Source of the DNA: Pseudomonas sp. ICMP22404
GTDB taxonomy: Bacteria; Pseudomonadota; Gammaproteobacteria; Pseudomonadales; Pseudomonadaceae
Reading direction: 5' to 3'
Length of the DNA: 64,000 nucleotides
NCBI RefSeq assembly: GCF_006227205.1
Contig: NZ_VCNG01000002.1
Location: 491,856 to 555,855 of the forward strand
In this document: positions 1-7,543 of the stretch, in pieces
Layout of the letters: every line of letters starts with the position of its first letter
Position numbering within the stretch: the first letter of the stretch is position 1
The notes under the pieces: model-generated
The model's input: the letters and a program-made list of their open reading frames with translations, nothing else
Database searches by the model: none
What the model was told of the DNA's origin: nothing
Position numbers and translations under genes: made by a program

Positions 1-2
1 TG

Positions 3-200
3 AACCCGGCGGACATCTACATCCCGTTCGCGGTGATGCTCGGTGGCACCGCAGCCTATGCGTTGTTCTGGACCCTGGTGGTGCAGAAGGTCAATCCATT
101 CACGCCGGCGTCGGTGGAAGACGTGCTGGCCAAGGAGTTTTCCCATGAACCAGGGCAACCTGTCGATGCGTTTGACGAGCGTGCTGCAAAAACTGTCTGA
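3..200 (+). CDS. C-terminal end of a membrane transporter (partial)
   Basis: Only the last 65 codons are present; the gene begins before the window. The frame reads through a hydrophobic stretch (about residues 7-28 of the visible part, containing AVMLGGTAAYALFW), then a short polar tail, and stops at 198-200. This is the pattern of the last transmembrane helix and cytoplasmic tail of a permease. The next gene starts inside it with a 56-base overlap, so the two are co-translated. A FeaR-like regulator lies downstream, so an amine or amino acid permease is a reasonable inference, but the family cannot be fixed from this fragment. Confidence 0.6.
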   Translation, partial: NPADIYIPFAVMLGGTAAYALFWTLVVQKVNPFTPASVEDVLAKEFSHEPGQPVDAFDERAAKTV

Positions 201-765
201 GCTGTTCAGCGCCAGCCGGGCCCCGGCCGGTTATCGGCCTGGGGTAACCCTGGAATATCTGCGGCGCAACCTCGGGTTGGCTCGATTCGAGTTATCGGGG
301 CCGGCGTCGGCGACGCTGGTCACCGACGACGGCAGCCTTCATCTGGAGGTTGTCGAACGCACCGAGTCACAGCTCCTGATGCACCTGGTGATGACTGAGT
401 TCGTGCTGCGCGTGCCGGCATCGATAGAGGGCATGGCGCGCCTGGAATTGCACCATGGCGGGGCCATTCGCCGCAATGGCATTCGCTGCCGGCCGCGGGG
501 CGGGGACACGGCGTTGGCGGCCCGGTTACAGGAGGCTGTAGAGCAGGACCCGGCGTTGTATCAGGCGCTCATGCCACTGGACTTCAAGCGCTTGCGCATC
601 GAGCTGCAAGGGCGCGAATGGCGTGTGTGCCTGGAGCACATGGGCGGCAGCGAGGTGGTCAACCGCATGCCGGCCTTTCGTCGTTACATTCCTATCGGAC
701 ACGAGCAGCGCAGGGCGTTGCTGACGGTCTTGAGCGGCTTGCAACGGGTCTTGAGGAACCTTTGA
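145..765 (+). CDS. DUF3156-like protein of unknown function
   Basis: A 206-residue soluble protein. I take the ATG at 145 because an AGGAG site lies 8 bases upstream; an in-frame ATG at 166 is possible. It has no signal peptide or membrane segment and is rich in Arg and Leu. The composition and the position after a permease and before an AraC regulator fit the DUF3156 family of Pseudomonas, as I recall it. No catalytic motif is visible. The overlap with the upstream transporter suggests an accessory role in uptake or use of the same substrate. The family call is from memory and only moderately secure. Confidence 0.5.
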   Translation: MNQGNLSMRLTSVLQKLSELFSASRAPAGYRPGVTLEYLRRNLGLARFELSGPASATLVTDDGSLHLEVVERTESQLLMHLVMTEFVLRVPASIEGMARLELHHGGAIRRNGIRCRPRGGDTALAARLQEAVEQDPALYQALMPLDFKRLRIELQGREWRVCLEHMGGSEVVNRMPAFRRYIPIGHEQRRALLTVLSGLQRVLRNL

Positions 766-832
766 TTCTGTTGTGATGCCCTGGCATCAATCCTGCTACT
801 GCTCTGGCGATCAGGTACTTGTTGCGTGCATA

Positions 833-850
833 TAGATAACATGTTAACTA
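833..850. promoter_or_regulatory. Imperfect palindrome upstream of the FeaR-like gene
   Basis: The 18-base site TAGATAACATGTTAACTA matches its own reverse complement at 16 of 18 positions. It lies 39 bases before the AraC-type gene. The 11 bases from 841 to 851 (ATGTTAACTAT) occur again at 18017-18027 in the hpaG1/hpaA promoter region, which suggests a shared regulator, possibly HpaR. Confidence 0.45.
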
Positions 851-888
851 TTGCCGTACAAAAACAATAAGCCACTGCGGAGAGCGCC

Positions 889-1851
889 ATGAGCATGCAA
901 CAGGTTGGGCAAGACGGGCTGGAATCCTGGAACCGGGATCTGCGCGCCACTTGCGGTCACTTCGAGACGGAGTTGGCGTTTAATCGTGCGTTGTTCATCG
1001 GTCAGGTATCGAATTTCTGCCGTGGCGGCCTATCCCTTTCCAACCTGCGCACCAACGCCGGCTCCATCAAGCGCCATTCACCCAATCCGGATCACGACGA
1101 TGATCAGGATTGCCTGCTGGTCAGTCAGCGCAGTGGTTACTGCCGCATCACCCAGAACGGCCTGAGCATCCAACTGGCCCCCGGTGAGCTGCTGTTGATG
1201 GATTCGGCCGGCTCGCTTGAGATCAGCCCGTTCGGCTTGATCGAGCACGCCGTGCTGTCCTTGTCTCGCCAGGATGTGTCGAGACAACTGGGCGCAGAGA
1301 CCAAGACCTTCGGCAAGATCTCTTCGAGCAAGGCCTGCGGGCGGATGCTGCATGTGCTGATGGACCAGTTGTGCAAGGACACCCCGGACGGCGAGGGCGT
1401 GGAGGGGGAGGGGGAAGCCTTGCAGAATGCGTTTGTCTCGCTGCTGGGGTCGGCGCTGGAACACACCACCGATGCCCGCGATGACGCTGTGTCGCTGCAG
1501 GGCAGCCATCTGCGCAGCTATGTGCAGAAGGTCATCGACGAATCCTTGAGCCAGCCCGGCCTGAGCCCGGTCGGGTTGGCCAATCGCCTGAACATCTCGG
1601 TGCGGCACCTGTACCGTTTGTTCGAAGAGCAGGATGACAGCGTCTGCCGCTACATCCAGCGGGCACGGCTCAAGCGCAGTGCCGATGACCTGAGCAACCC
1701 GTTCCTGCGGGACGAATCCATTACCTCGATCGCCTACAAATGGGGCTTTACCGACTCGGCCCACTTCAGCCGTTCGTTCAAGAAGCAGTTCGAACAGTCA
1801 CCCAAGGATTTTCGCTCCAGCCACCTGCAGCTGGCCTTGGGGATGGTTTGA
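889..1851 (+). CDS. feaR: AraC-family regulator, FeaR-like
   Basis: A 320-residue regulator with the AraC two-part layout. The N-terminal part (about 1-200) resembles the FeaR sensor, including the segment around NFCRGGLSLSNL, which parallels E. coli FeaR. A C-terminal pair of helix-turn-helix motifs (about 215-318) contains LANRLNISVRHLYRLF and the typical GFTDSAHFSRSFKKQF second helix. FeaR controls oxidation of phenylethylamine and tyramine to the arylacetate. Tyramine oxidation yields 4-hydroxyphenylacetate, whose pathway starts at 7.5 kb, so the link is logical. No amine oxidase or aldehyde dehydrogenase is in the window. The GAGAGCGCC site lies just before the ATG. Confidence 0.65.
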   Translation: MSMQQVGQDGLESWNRDLRATCGHFETELAFNRALFIGQVSNFCRGGLSLSNLRTNAGSIKRHSPNPDHDDDQDCLLVSQRSGYCRITQNGLSIQLAPGELLLMDSAGSLEISPFGLIEHAVLSLSRQDVSRQLGAETKTFGKISSSKACGRMLHVLMDQLCKDTPDGEGVEGEGEALQNAFVSLLGSALEHTTDARDDAVSLQGSHLRSYVQKVIDESLSQPGLSPVGLANRLNISVRHLYRLFEEQDDSVCRYIQRARLKRSADDLSNPFLRDESITSIAYKWGFTDSAHFSRSFKKQFEQSPKDFRSSHLQLALGMV

Positions 1852-2278
1852 GGCGGGATGGTTGTTGGCGGAACTACCGCCATCGCGAGCAGGCTCGCTC
1901 CCACAAGGGAGTTGTGGTGTGTGCGGCATTGGGGACACAGCTGAACCTGTGGGAGCCGGGCTTGCCCGCGATGACGGCGGCACATTCAACATCTCTGTGA
2001 CAGATACACCGCTTTCACGAGCAAGCCCGCTCCCACAGGGGAGTTGTGGTGTGTGCGGCATTGGGGACACAGCTGAACCTGTGGGAGCCGGGCTAGCCCG
2101 CGAAGGCGGCGGCACCTTCAACATCTCTGTGACAGATACACCGCTTTCGCGAGCAAGCCCGCTCCCACAAAGGGGTTGTGGTGCTGTGCGATTGCGGTGA
2201 ACACCTGGAACCCATGTGGGAGCGAGCCTGCTCGCGATGGCGGTGGTTCTGTCACCACCACCGCAAGCCGACCCCGCT
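1852..2278. repeat. REP/REPIN region with a 132-base tandem duplication
   Basis: This 427-base gap has no gene. It holds inward and outward REP palindromes at about 1877-1908, 1948-1978, 2008-2040, 2080-2110, 2140-2172 and 2214-2248. A 132-base unit (1909-2040) is followed directly by a near-identical second copy (2041-2172). Confidence 0.85.
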
Positions 2279-3046
2279 TCAAACCTCCGGCAAGGTCGAG
2301 CCGCCGTCGACCACCAGGGTCTGGCCAGTCACATAGCTGGCCAGGTCGGACGCCAGGAACAGCATGGCGCCGGCGATGTCGGCCGGTTTGCCCAAGCGCC
2401 CCAGAGGGACTCGCCGGGCGATGTCCTGGTTGAGGTCATCGTCACCGAGGTTGGCCATGGCCGGTGTCGCGATCATGCCGGGTTCGACGCCGTTGACCCG
2501 GACATTCTCAGCCGCCAGTTCCAGCGCCGCGTTGCGAATGAAACCATTGACCCCGGCTTTGGACGCGGCGTAATGGCTGAGCCCCGGATACGCCACCCGT
2601 GGGCCGGTGACCGATGAAGTCACCAGCACACAACCTTGGCCCTGGCGCCGGAACATTGGCAGCGCCGCCTGGGTCAGCCAGAACAGCGCCGACAGGTTCA
2701 CCGCCAGCGTCCGTTCCAGTACCGCCGGCGTAATCTGCTCGAAAGCCGTCAGCGGAAAGTACCCGGCGTTGTGCACCAGCACATCCAGCCGTCCCAGGCG
2801 CTGCTCCAGCCCGGCCATCATCGCAGCAATCGCCGTGGCGTCAGCCAGATCAACGCCGACGGCTTCCACCCGACAGCCCTCGGCAGTCAATTCATCGGCG
2901 AGCGTTTCGGCCCGTGTCAGGCCCAGGTCGGCGATCACCACGCAGGCCCCGCGCCAGGCGAAGCCTTCGACAATGGCCCGGCCAATGCCTTGGGCACCGC
3001 CAGTCACCAGTACCGTCTTACCTGTGAAATCCAGATCATCCGGCAT
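2279..3046 (-). CDS. SDR-family oxidoreductase
   Basis: A 255-residue classical short-chain dehydrogenase. The Rossmann motif TGGAQGIG is at 15-22, NAG at 93-95, Asn117, Ser144/145 and the YxxxK pair at Tyr159 and Lys163, so the active site is complete. The chosen ATG at 3046 gives the normal family length; the open frame upstream overlaps the preceding SDR gene. It is the last gene of a minus-strand unit (LuxR regulator, MoaF-like, SDR, SDR) and overlaps the upstream SDR gene by 11 bases. The substrate cannot be read from sequence; a secondary alcohol/ketone conversion in an aromatic or fatty substrate pathway is possible. Confidence 0.9.
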   Translation of the reverse strand: MPDDLDFTGKTVLVTGGAQGIGRAIVEGFAWRGACVVIADLGLTRAETLADELTAEGCRVEAVGVDLADATAIAAMMAGLEQRLGRLDVLVHNAGYFPLTAFEQITPAVLERTLAVNLSALFWLTQAALPMFRRQGQGCVLVTSSVTGPRVAYPGLSHYAASKAGVNGFIRNAALELAAENVRVNGVEPGMIATPAMANLGDDDLNQDIARRVPLGRLGKPADIAGAMLFLASDLASYVTGQTLVVDGGSTLPEV

Positions 3047-3839
3047 GGGGTATCTCCATTCGGCTGAAGGCCAGTGTCGGCACGTCGACGATGCTGGAAC
3101 CGCCATCGGCCACCAGCGCCGCGCCGGTGATGATCGACGCGTCCGGGCAAGCCAGGAAGCGACAGATATGGGCAATTTCCTCGGCGCTGGCTGGCCGGCG
3201 CAACGGCACGTCGGCGCAGACCCGGGCGTAGGCCTGTTGCAGCGTTTCGCCATGGAACTGCATCAATACCTGCATTTCCTCATCGGCCATCGGTGTGCGG
3301 ACCCAGCCTGGACAGACGGCATTGACCCGCACGCCTTTTGGCCCGTAATCCCGCGCCAAGGAGCGGTTCAGGCCCAGCAGCGCGTGCTTGGCGGTGGTGT
3401 AGCCGCAAACCTGCGGCCCCGCTGCCAATGACGCAATGGAAGCCACCATCACAATGTTGCCGGCGCTTTCCTGAAGCAGTGGCAAGCAAGCCCGTGCGCT
3501 GTAGAACGCGCTGTCGAGGTTGCTGCGCATGGCCGCGTCCCAGGCCTGTGGGCTGGTCTCGGTGGCGCTGCCCTGGCCCATGCCACCGGCACAGGCCAGC
3601 AACACATCGAGTCGGCCGAAGCGCTGGCGAATCTGTGCGACGAAACCGTCCCAGGTCGCCGGGCAAGCCGCATCGCCCACCAGCACCAGACCGCCGATCT
3701 CTGCGGCCAGTTGCTCCAAGGGCTCGCGGCGTCGGCCAATCAACACCAGGTTGGCGCCTTCGGCCGCGTGCAAACGGGCACAAGCGGCGCCGATCCCGGT
3801 GCCGGCGCCGGTAATCACCACGGTGCGAGATTCAGACAT
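3036..3839 (-). CDS. SDR-family oxidoreductase (second copy)
   Basis: A 267-residue short-chain dehydrogenase, distinct from its neighbour. TGAGTGIG lies at 10-17, Asn107, Ser134/137, Tyr147 and Lys151. The NAG motif is replaced by ACAGG near residue 82, a minor departure. The end carries the usual DGG cofactor-region signature. The start at 3839 overlaps the end of the MoaF-like gene by 8 bases and its own end overlaps the next SDR by 11, so the three are translationally coupled. Two different SDRs in one operon suggest consecutive oxidation or reduction steps on one substrate; this is inference. Confidence 0.88.
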   Translation of the reverse strand: MSESRTVVITGAGTGIGAACARLHAAEGANLVLIGRRREPLEQLAAEIGGLVLVGDAACPATWDGFVAQIRQRFGRLDVLLACAGGMGQGSATETSPQAWDAAMRSNLDSAFYSARACLPLLQESAGNIVMVASIASLAAGPQVCGYTTAKHALLGLNRSLARDYGPKGVRVNAVCPGWVRTPMADEEMQVLMQFHGETLQQAYARVCADVPLRRPASAEEIAHICRFLACPDASIITGAALVADGGSSIVDVPTLAFSRMEIPHAG

Positions 3840-4653
3840 CGGGATACTCCGTGCGGTTGAGGACCTGGCAGTAGGAACTGACCGGGAAGTTGGAAAACTC
3901 ATCGAACGACGCCCCGGCGTAGCCGAAGATCTTGCCGTCGCTGCGATGCTGTTGCAGGTCGATCAACACCAGGCCGAGGGTCGGGATGATCTTTTCCCGC
4001 CAGACGAACAGGTACAACTCATCGGCGACCTTGTAGGTGTCGCACCGATCGGTGTCGCACAGGCCTTGCTCCACGCCCTTGAGGCACTGCCAGGCATAGA
4101 ACCGGTCGTTGAGGTAAATGTGTTCGTAGACTTCACTCGGGCTGTAGCGATACAGGTTGCGCAGGCCCACCAGCTCCGTGCTCGGGGCATGCGGGCAGAG
4201 GCCTGGTTGCCAAGGGCGATCAAGGCTGCCATGGAGAAATTCGACACCGACAGCCGTCAGCGGCTGGCCCGCCAATGCGCGTCCGTACAGTCCTTCGCGG
4301 GTTTGTGCCTGCTCGGGCATGCGGCCGATCACCGCAGTGAACGCCGCGTTGGCGGTATCGAGCACCAGGCTGACCGACAGGGTTTGCGCGCCTTCGCCCT
4401 TGAGGAAGTCCACCAGGTACAACCCGGGGCGTACCGACGTGGCCCGATACGGTGCCGTGCCGCTGGAGTGCCCATCGGCCGCGTGCCACGACAACGTTTC
4501 TTGCTCGAATCGGTGCTCGATCTGCCAGCCATTGGCGAAATTCAGGGTGAAGGTCTTGCCGCTCAGGTCCGCCAGGTTTGGCAGGATGAAGGCTTCTGGG
4601 GCAAAGCCATCGGCCAGGGCGCCGACGGTGATCCAGTCTGTAGATGTGCTCAT
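3832..4653 (-). CDS. MoaF-like protein
   Basis: A 273-residue protein resembling MoaF (molybdenum cofactor biosynthesis protein F): an N-terminal beta-rich half (about 1-110, with the segment TLNFANGWQIEHRF) and a C-terminal half with aromatic-rich stretches such as YEHIYLNDRFYAWQCLKG. MoaF has a poorly defined role and is not part of the core moa pathway. Here it sits between a LuxR-type regulator and two SDR genes with no other molybdenum genes nearby, so a direct role in cofactor synthesis is doubtful; a lipocalin-like small-molecule binding or isomerase role is an alternative inference. The ATG at 4653 is taken; upstream codons have no ribosome site. Confidence 0.7.
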   Translation of the reverse strand: MSTSTDWITVGALADGFAPEAFILPNLADLSGKTFTLNFANGWQIEHRFEQETLSWHAADGHSSGTAPYRATSVRPGLYLVDFLKGEGAQTLSVSLVLDTANAAFTAVIGRMPEQAQTREGLYGRALAGQPLTAVGVEFLHGSLDRPWQPGLCPHAPSTELVGLRNLYRYSPSEVYEHIYLNDRFYAWQCLKGVEQGLCDTDRCDTYKVADELYLFVWREKIIPTLGLVLIDLQQHRSDGKIFGYAGASFDEFSNFPVSSYCQVLNRTEYPDV

Positions 4654-4738
4654 TGCAAGGCTCCGGTTGGATGAAGTGTCCACCCGGATCATGGGCGCCT
4701 GTGCAGTCGTGGACTATCAACCGGATGGTTGAGCCGTG

Positions 4739-5398
4739 TCAGAGAAACAGCGAACTGACCAACTCGGTGCGGCTGCTCACGCCGACCTTGCGGAACAGGT
4801 TGATCAGGTGAGTCTTGATGGTCGGCAAGCCCACATCCAACTCCCGGGCCAGGTGTTTGTTGCTGACGCCCTGACGCAATAGCAAGGCGATCTGGCGCTC
4901 CTTGGGCGTCAAATTGCTCAAGGCATCCTCGTGGTCGGGCAGGTGGGCGACGGCCAGTTGCAGCAGCCCCTGCAAGGCGTTGAGTTGGCTCAACTGCTGG
5001 CTGGTGAAGGCACCTTGTTCGGCGGTGCGCAGCAACGAGATGGCGGCGTGCGGCTGACCGTCCCGACGGGCGAAGACTTCCACCACATCCACAATGCCGT
5101 GGCGCTGCAAGAAGCTGCGGTAGCGCTGGTTGTCCCGTACCGGTTGGCGGGCCATCGCCAGGCCCAGCGGCACCACTGCCTGCTCGCCGGACACGCATTT
5201 GCGCGGTTGCAGCGGATCGAACTGGCAGTAATTGTCCAGGTAATCGCGGTGCATTTCGCCGCTCATGCCGTGCAGGCTGAAATCATGGGCCTGCAAGTGC
5301 CGGTCGACGCAGTAGAAGGCCGCCCGGCTGGCGGGAATCAGCTGGGTGAACGCTTGCAGGCAGTGGCCGGCGATGTCCTGGGTGGCGATCAGGTTCAT
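4739..5398 (-). CDS. LuxR-type transcriptional regulator
   Basis: A 219-residue protein with a C-terminal LuxR/GerE helix-turn-helix (about residues 152-212; LTPKERQIALLL followed by SNKHLARELDVGLPTIKTH). The N-terminal part has no obvious response-regulator aspartate pocket and no clear autoinducer-binding signature, so the signal is unknown. I prefer the ATG at 5398, which has an AAGG site 8-9 bases upstream, over the ATG at 5416, which has none. It precedes the MoaF-like/SDR/SDR genes on the same strand with an 85-base gap and is their likely regulator. Confidence 0.85.
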   Translation of the reverse strand: MNLIATQDIAGHCLQAFTQLIPASRAAFYCVDRHLQAHDFSLHGMSGEMHRDYLDNYCQFDPLQPRKCVSGEQAVVPLGLAMARQPVRDNQRYRSFLQRHGIVDVVEVFARRDGQPHAAISLLRTAEQGAFTSQQLSQLNALQGLLQLAVAHLPDHEDALSNLTPKERQIALLLRQGVSNKHLARELDVGLPTIKTHLINLFRKVGVSSRTELVSSLFL

Positions 5399-5450
5399 GG
5401 GCGTAACCTTCGTCATACGGGCCGCCGGTGATTCCGGCGGCCCTGTCCGG

Positions 5451-5816
5451 TCAGGCTACCGCGAAGTAGTGCTTGACGAAACTCTCGCTGACCACTTCCC
5501 ACAGCACTGGCGTGCCCTTGGTCACGAACCAGCTGTCGCCGGCCTTGTAGCGGGTGCTCTGGCCGGTGGCTTCGTCGGTGAGCACCACTTCGCCAGTGAC
5601 CACGGTGGCTTGTTCGGCGAAGGGATACACCATCCTGAACTTGCCCTGGGTGGTGCCAAAGTAGGCGCTGCTGATGGCGTCGGTCGGGGCGCCGAAGGTC
5701 ATCTTGCCGAAGGCTTTGACTTCGCCTTCGAGGATTTGCGAACCCAGGTCGGCAACGGTGCCCCAGGCGTCCAGTTCGGACAGCTGGATGTCTTTCTTGA
5801 GGGTGATGAGGGACAT
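5451..5816 (-). CDS. Cupin-domain protein
   Basis: A 121-residue small beta-barrel protein of the cupin type, with the segment AFGKMTFGAPTD and a terminal strand GTPVLWEVVSESFVKHYF resembling DUF861/EutQ-like cupins. Classical metal-binding His residues are sparse, so it may be a binding or regulatory cupin. It follows the FAD oxidoreductase at 5947-7245 on the same strand, a pairing common in amine and amino acid catabolic loci. The ATG at 5816 has AGGAGTCACTGCC upstream. A half repeat of the 'TGTGGCGAGGGGATT' family lies between it and the oxidoreductase. Confidence 0.8.
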   Translation of the reverse strand: MSLITLKKDIQLSELDAWGTVADLGSQILEGEVKAFGKMTFGAPTDAISSAYFGTTQGKFRMVYPFAEQATVVTGEVVLTDEATGQSTRYKAGDSWFVTKGTPVLWEVVSESFVKHYFAVA

Positions 5817-5848
5817 GGCAGTGACTCCTGATGATTGAGACGGATGTG

Positions 5849-5912
5849 GTTTTGTGGCGAGGGGATTTAGCGAGACGTCGCACCGCCCCGTTGGGCTGCG
5901 CAGCAGCCCCAT
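5849..5912. repeat. 'TGTGGCGAGGGGATT' family repeat, single half
   Basis: A GC-rich element containing TTGTGGCGAGGGGATTTAGC followed by a CTGGGCTGCG-type segment. It belongs to the same family as the longer inverted pairs at 14866, 19061 and 61636. Confidence 0.7.
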
Positions 5913-5946
5913 AGGCACTCAGATACGGATTCAGGCCCACTACACG

Positions 5947-7245
5947 TCAGCGACGCCCATTCCAGTAACCCGACAGCTGATGCCAGGACTTGCCAGCGGT
6001 CAGCAGCAGCGGCCGGATGGCATCTTTGCCGATGATGGTCGGGCGCTTGATGGAACTGACCAGGTCGTAGCGGGCCGAGCCTTCGCTCATGCCTTCGGCC
6101 AGCACCTTGCAGATGATGTGGCTCGGCGTGACGCCAAAGCCGGAATAACCCTGGACGAAAAAGGCGTTGCGGCGGCCGGGCAGGGTGCCGATCTGCGGGA
6201 ACAGATTCGGGCTGCACGCCATCGGACCGCCCCAGGCCAGGTCGATTTTCACGTCCTTGAGGTAGGGGAAAATCTTCAGCATCAGGTGCCGATTCCAGGC
6301 CTTGAGGTCCTGGGGGATGTGTTCCACCAGCGGCGTGGCGGCACCGAACAGCAAACGGTTTTCATTGGTGACGCGGTAGTAGTCGATCACCGGGCGAATG
6401 TCGCTGTAGGCACCGCGGATCGGGCTGATGCGCTGGATCAGTTCATCCGACAACGGCTCGGTCATCATCTGGAAGGCGTAGGTGTTGATGGTCGAACGAT
6501 GCAGCTCCGGCTCCAGCTTGTTGAGGAAGCTGTCGCAGGCCCACAGCAGTTTGCTGGCCTTGACCGAGCCGCGCCCGGTGCGCACGGTGATGCGTTCGCC
6601 GTAGCTGACCTCCAGGGCCGGGCTGTTTTCAAAGATACGCACGCCGTGGCCGGCCAGGGCCTTGGCTTCGCCCAGCAGCAGGTTCAGCGAATGCACATGC
6701 CCGCCGCCCATGTGCAGCAAGGCGCTGCCGTAGGCCTTGGAGCCGATGATCTGCTGGACATCGGAGCCGCCGAGAAAGCGGATCTCGTGTTTGCTGTTGA
6801 TCGACTTGAAGTCTTTCTCCCAGGCCCGCAGGGTTTTTTCCTGGCGGGCGTTGAAGCCCATGTAGCCATAGCCGTGGCAGAAGTCGGCATCGATGGCGTA
6901 TTTGGCGATGCGGTCCTTGATGATGTCCGCGCCCAGGTCGCTGATCTCGAAGACCTGGCGCAGACCGTCTTCGCCCACGTCCTTCTTGATCTTTTCCAGG
7001 TCATGCCCGATCCCGGCCATGATCTGTCCGCCGTTGCGCCCGGTACCACCGAAGCCCAAGTAGCGCGCCTCGAGCACCACGATATTGGTGATGCCTTTTT
7101 CAGCGAGCTCCAGCGCGGTGTTGATGCCGGAGAAACCACCGCCAATCACCACGACATCGGCTTCCACGTCTTGCTCCAGGGTGGGGAAGCTGAGGTTGTA
7201 CTTCTTGGTGGCGGTGTAATAGGTGGGCGTTTCGATATTGATCAT
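5947..7245 (-). CDS. FAD-dependent oxidoreductase (DAO/PuuB-like)
   Basis: A 432-residue flavoprotein of the D-amino-acid-oxidase fold. The dinucleotide motif VVVIGGGFSG spans 31-40 and GGTGRNGGQIMAG follows near residue 72, a signature shared with gamma-glutamylputrescine oxidase and sarcosine-oxidase relatives. The C-terminal flavin segment GYSGFGVTPSH is present. It would oxidise an amine or imino acid to the imine with H2O2 or an electron acceptor. The start at 7245 (MINIETP) is preferred to an upstream alternative codon at 7260. Its partner cupin lies downstream. The neighbouring aromatic pathway makes an aromatic amine a possible substrate, by inference only. Confidence 0.85.
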   Translation of the reverse strand: MINIETPTYYTATKKYNLSFPTLEQDVEADVVVIGGGFSGINTALELAEKGITNIVVLEARYLGFGGTGRNGGQIMAGIGHDLEKIKKDVGEDGLRQVFEISDLGADIIKDRIAKYAIDADFCHGYGYMGFNARQEKTLRAWEKDFKSINSKHEIRFLGGSDVQQIIGSKAYGSALLHMGGGHVHSLNLLLGEAKALAGHGVRIFENSPALEVSYGERITVRTGRGSVKASKLLWACDSFLNKLEPELHRSTINTYAFQMMTEPLSDELIQRISPIRGAYSDIRPVIDYYRVTNENRLLFGAATPLVEHIPQDLKAWNRHLMLKIFPYLKDVKIDLAWGGPMACSPNLFPQIGTLPGRRNAFFVQGYSGFGVTPSHIICKVLAEGMSEGSARYDLVSSIKRPTIIGKDAIRPLLLTAGKSWHQLSGYWNGRR

Positions 7246-7543
7246 GACGCAACCTGACAAAGTGAAAGGAAACTCCGTGCAGAGCCCTGCACGCGATGCC
7301 TCTATTAAGGGCCCGGAGCGGGGCGCTTGTCTTGATCATCCGTGCCGCGGGACTTGATCGAGCGCGCCATCGCTCGGTTCTTTCGCCATGAAAAGTACAA
7401 TCTTGGATCTGGAAGGTGCATTTTTCGGCTGCCCTTGAATGCCCATACTGGACCGGCCTTAATCATTGATCCCACCATTTCTGCAGCACGAACCTGCAAG
7501 TCCAGGTGGGATCGGCAGACGCCAATAATAAAAGAGCCCGTCC
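7246..7543. promoter_or_regulatory. Divergent promoter region of the oxidoreductase and 4-HPA hydroxylase genes
   Basis: A 298-base gap between two divergently transcribed genes, so it must hold two promoters. No strong sigma-70 pair or GG-N10-GC sigma-54 pair could be defined by eye. There is no REP element and no convincing small ORF. Confidence 0.5.

Noticed and set aside
2214..2248. Insertion sequence remnants among the repeats
   Set aside because: No transposase fragment or target duplication is visible; the elements are REP type.
7381..7543. Sigma-54 promoter for the C2 hydroxylase gene
   Set aside because: GG and GC pairs nearby are 11 bases apart rather than 10 and lack the TGGCAC/TTGCA context.
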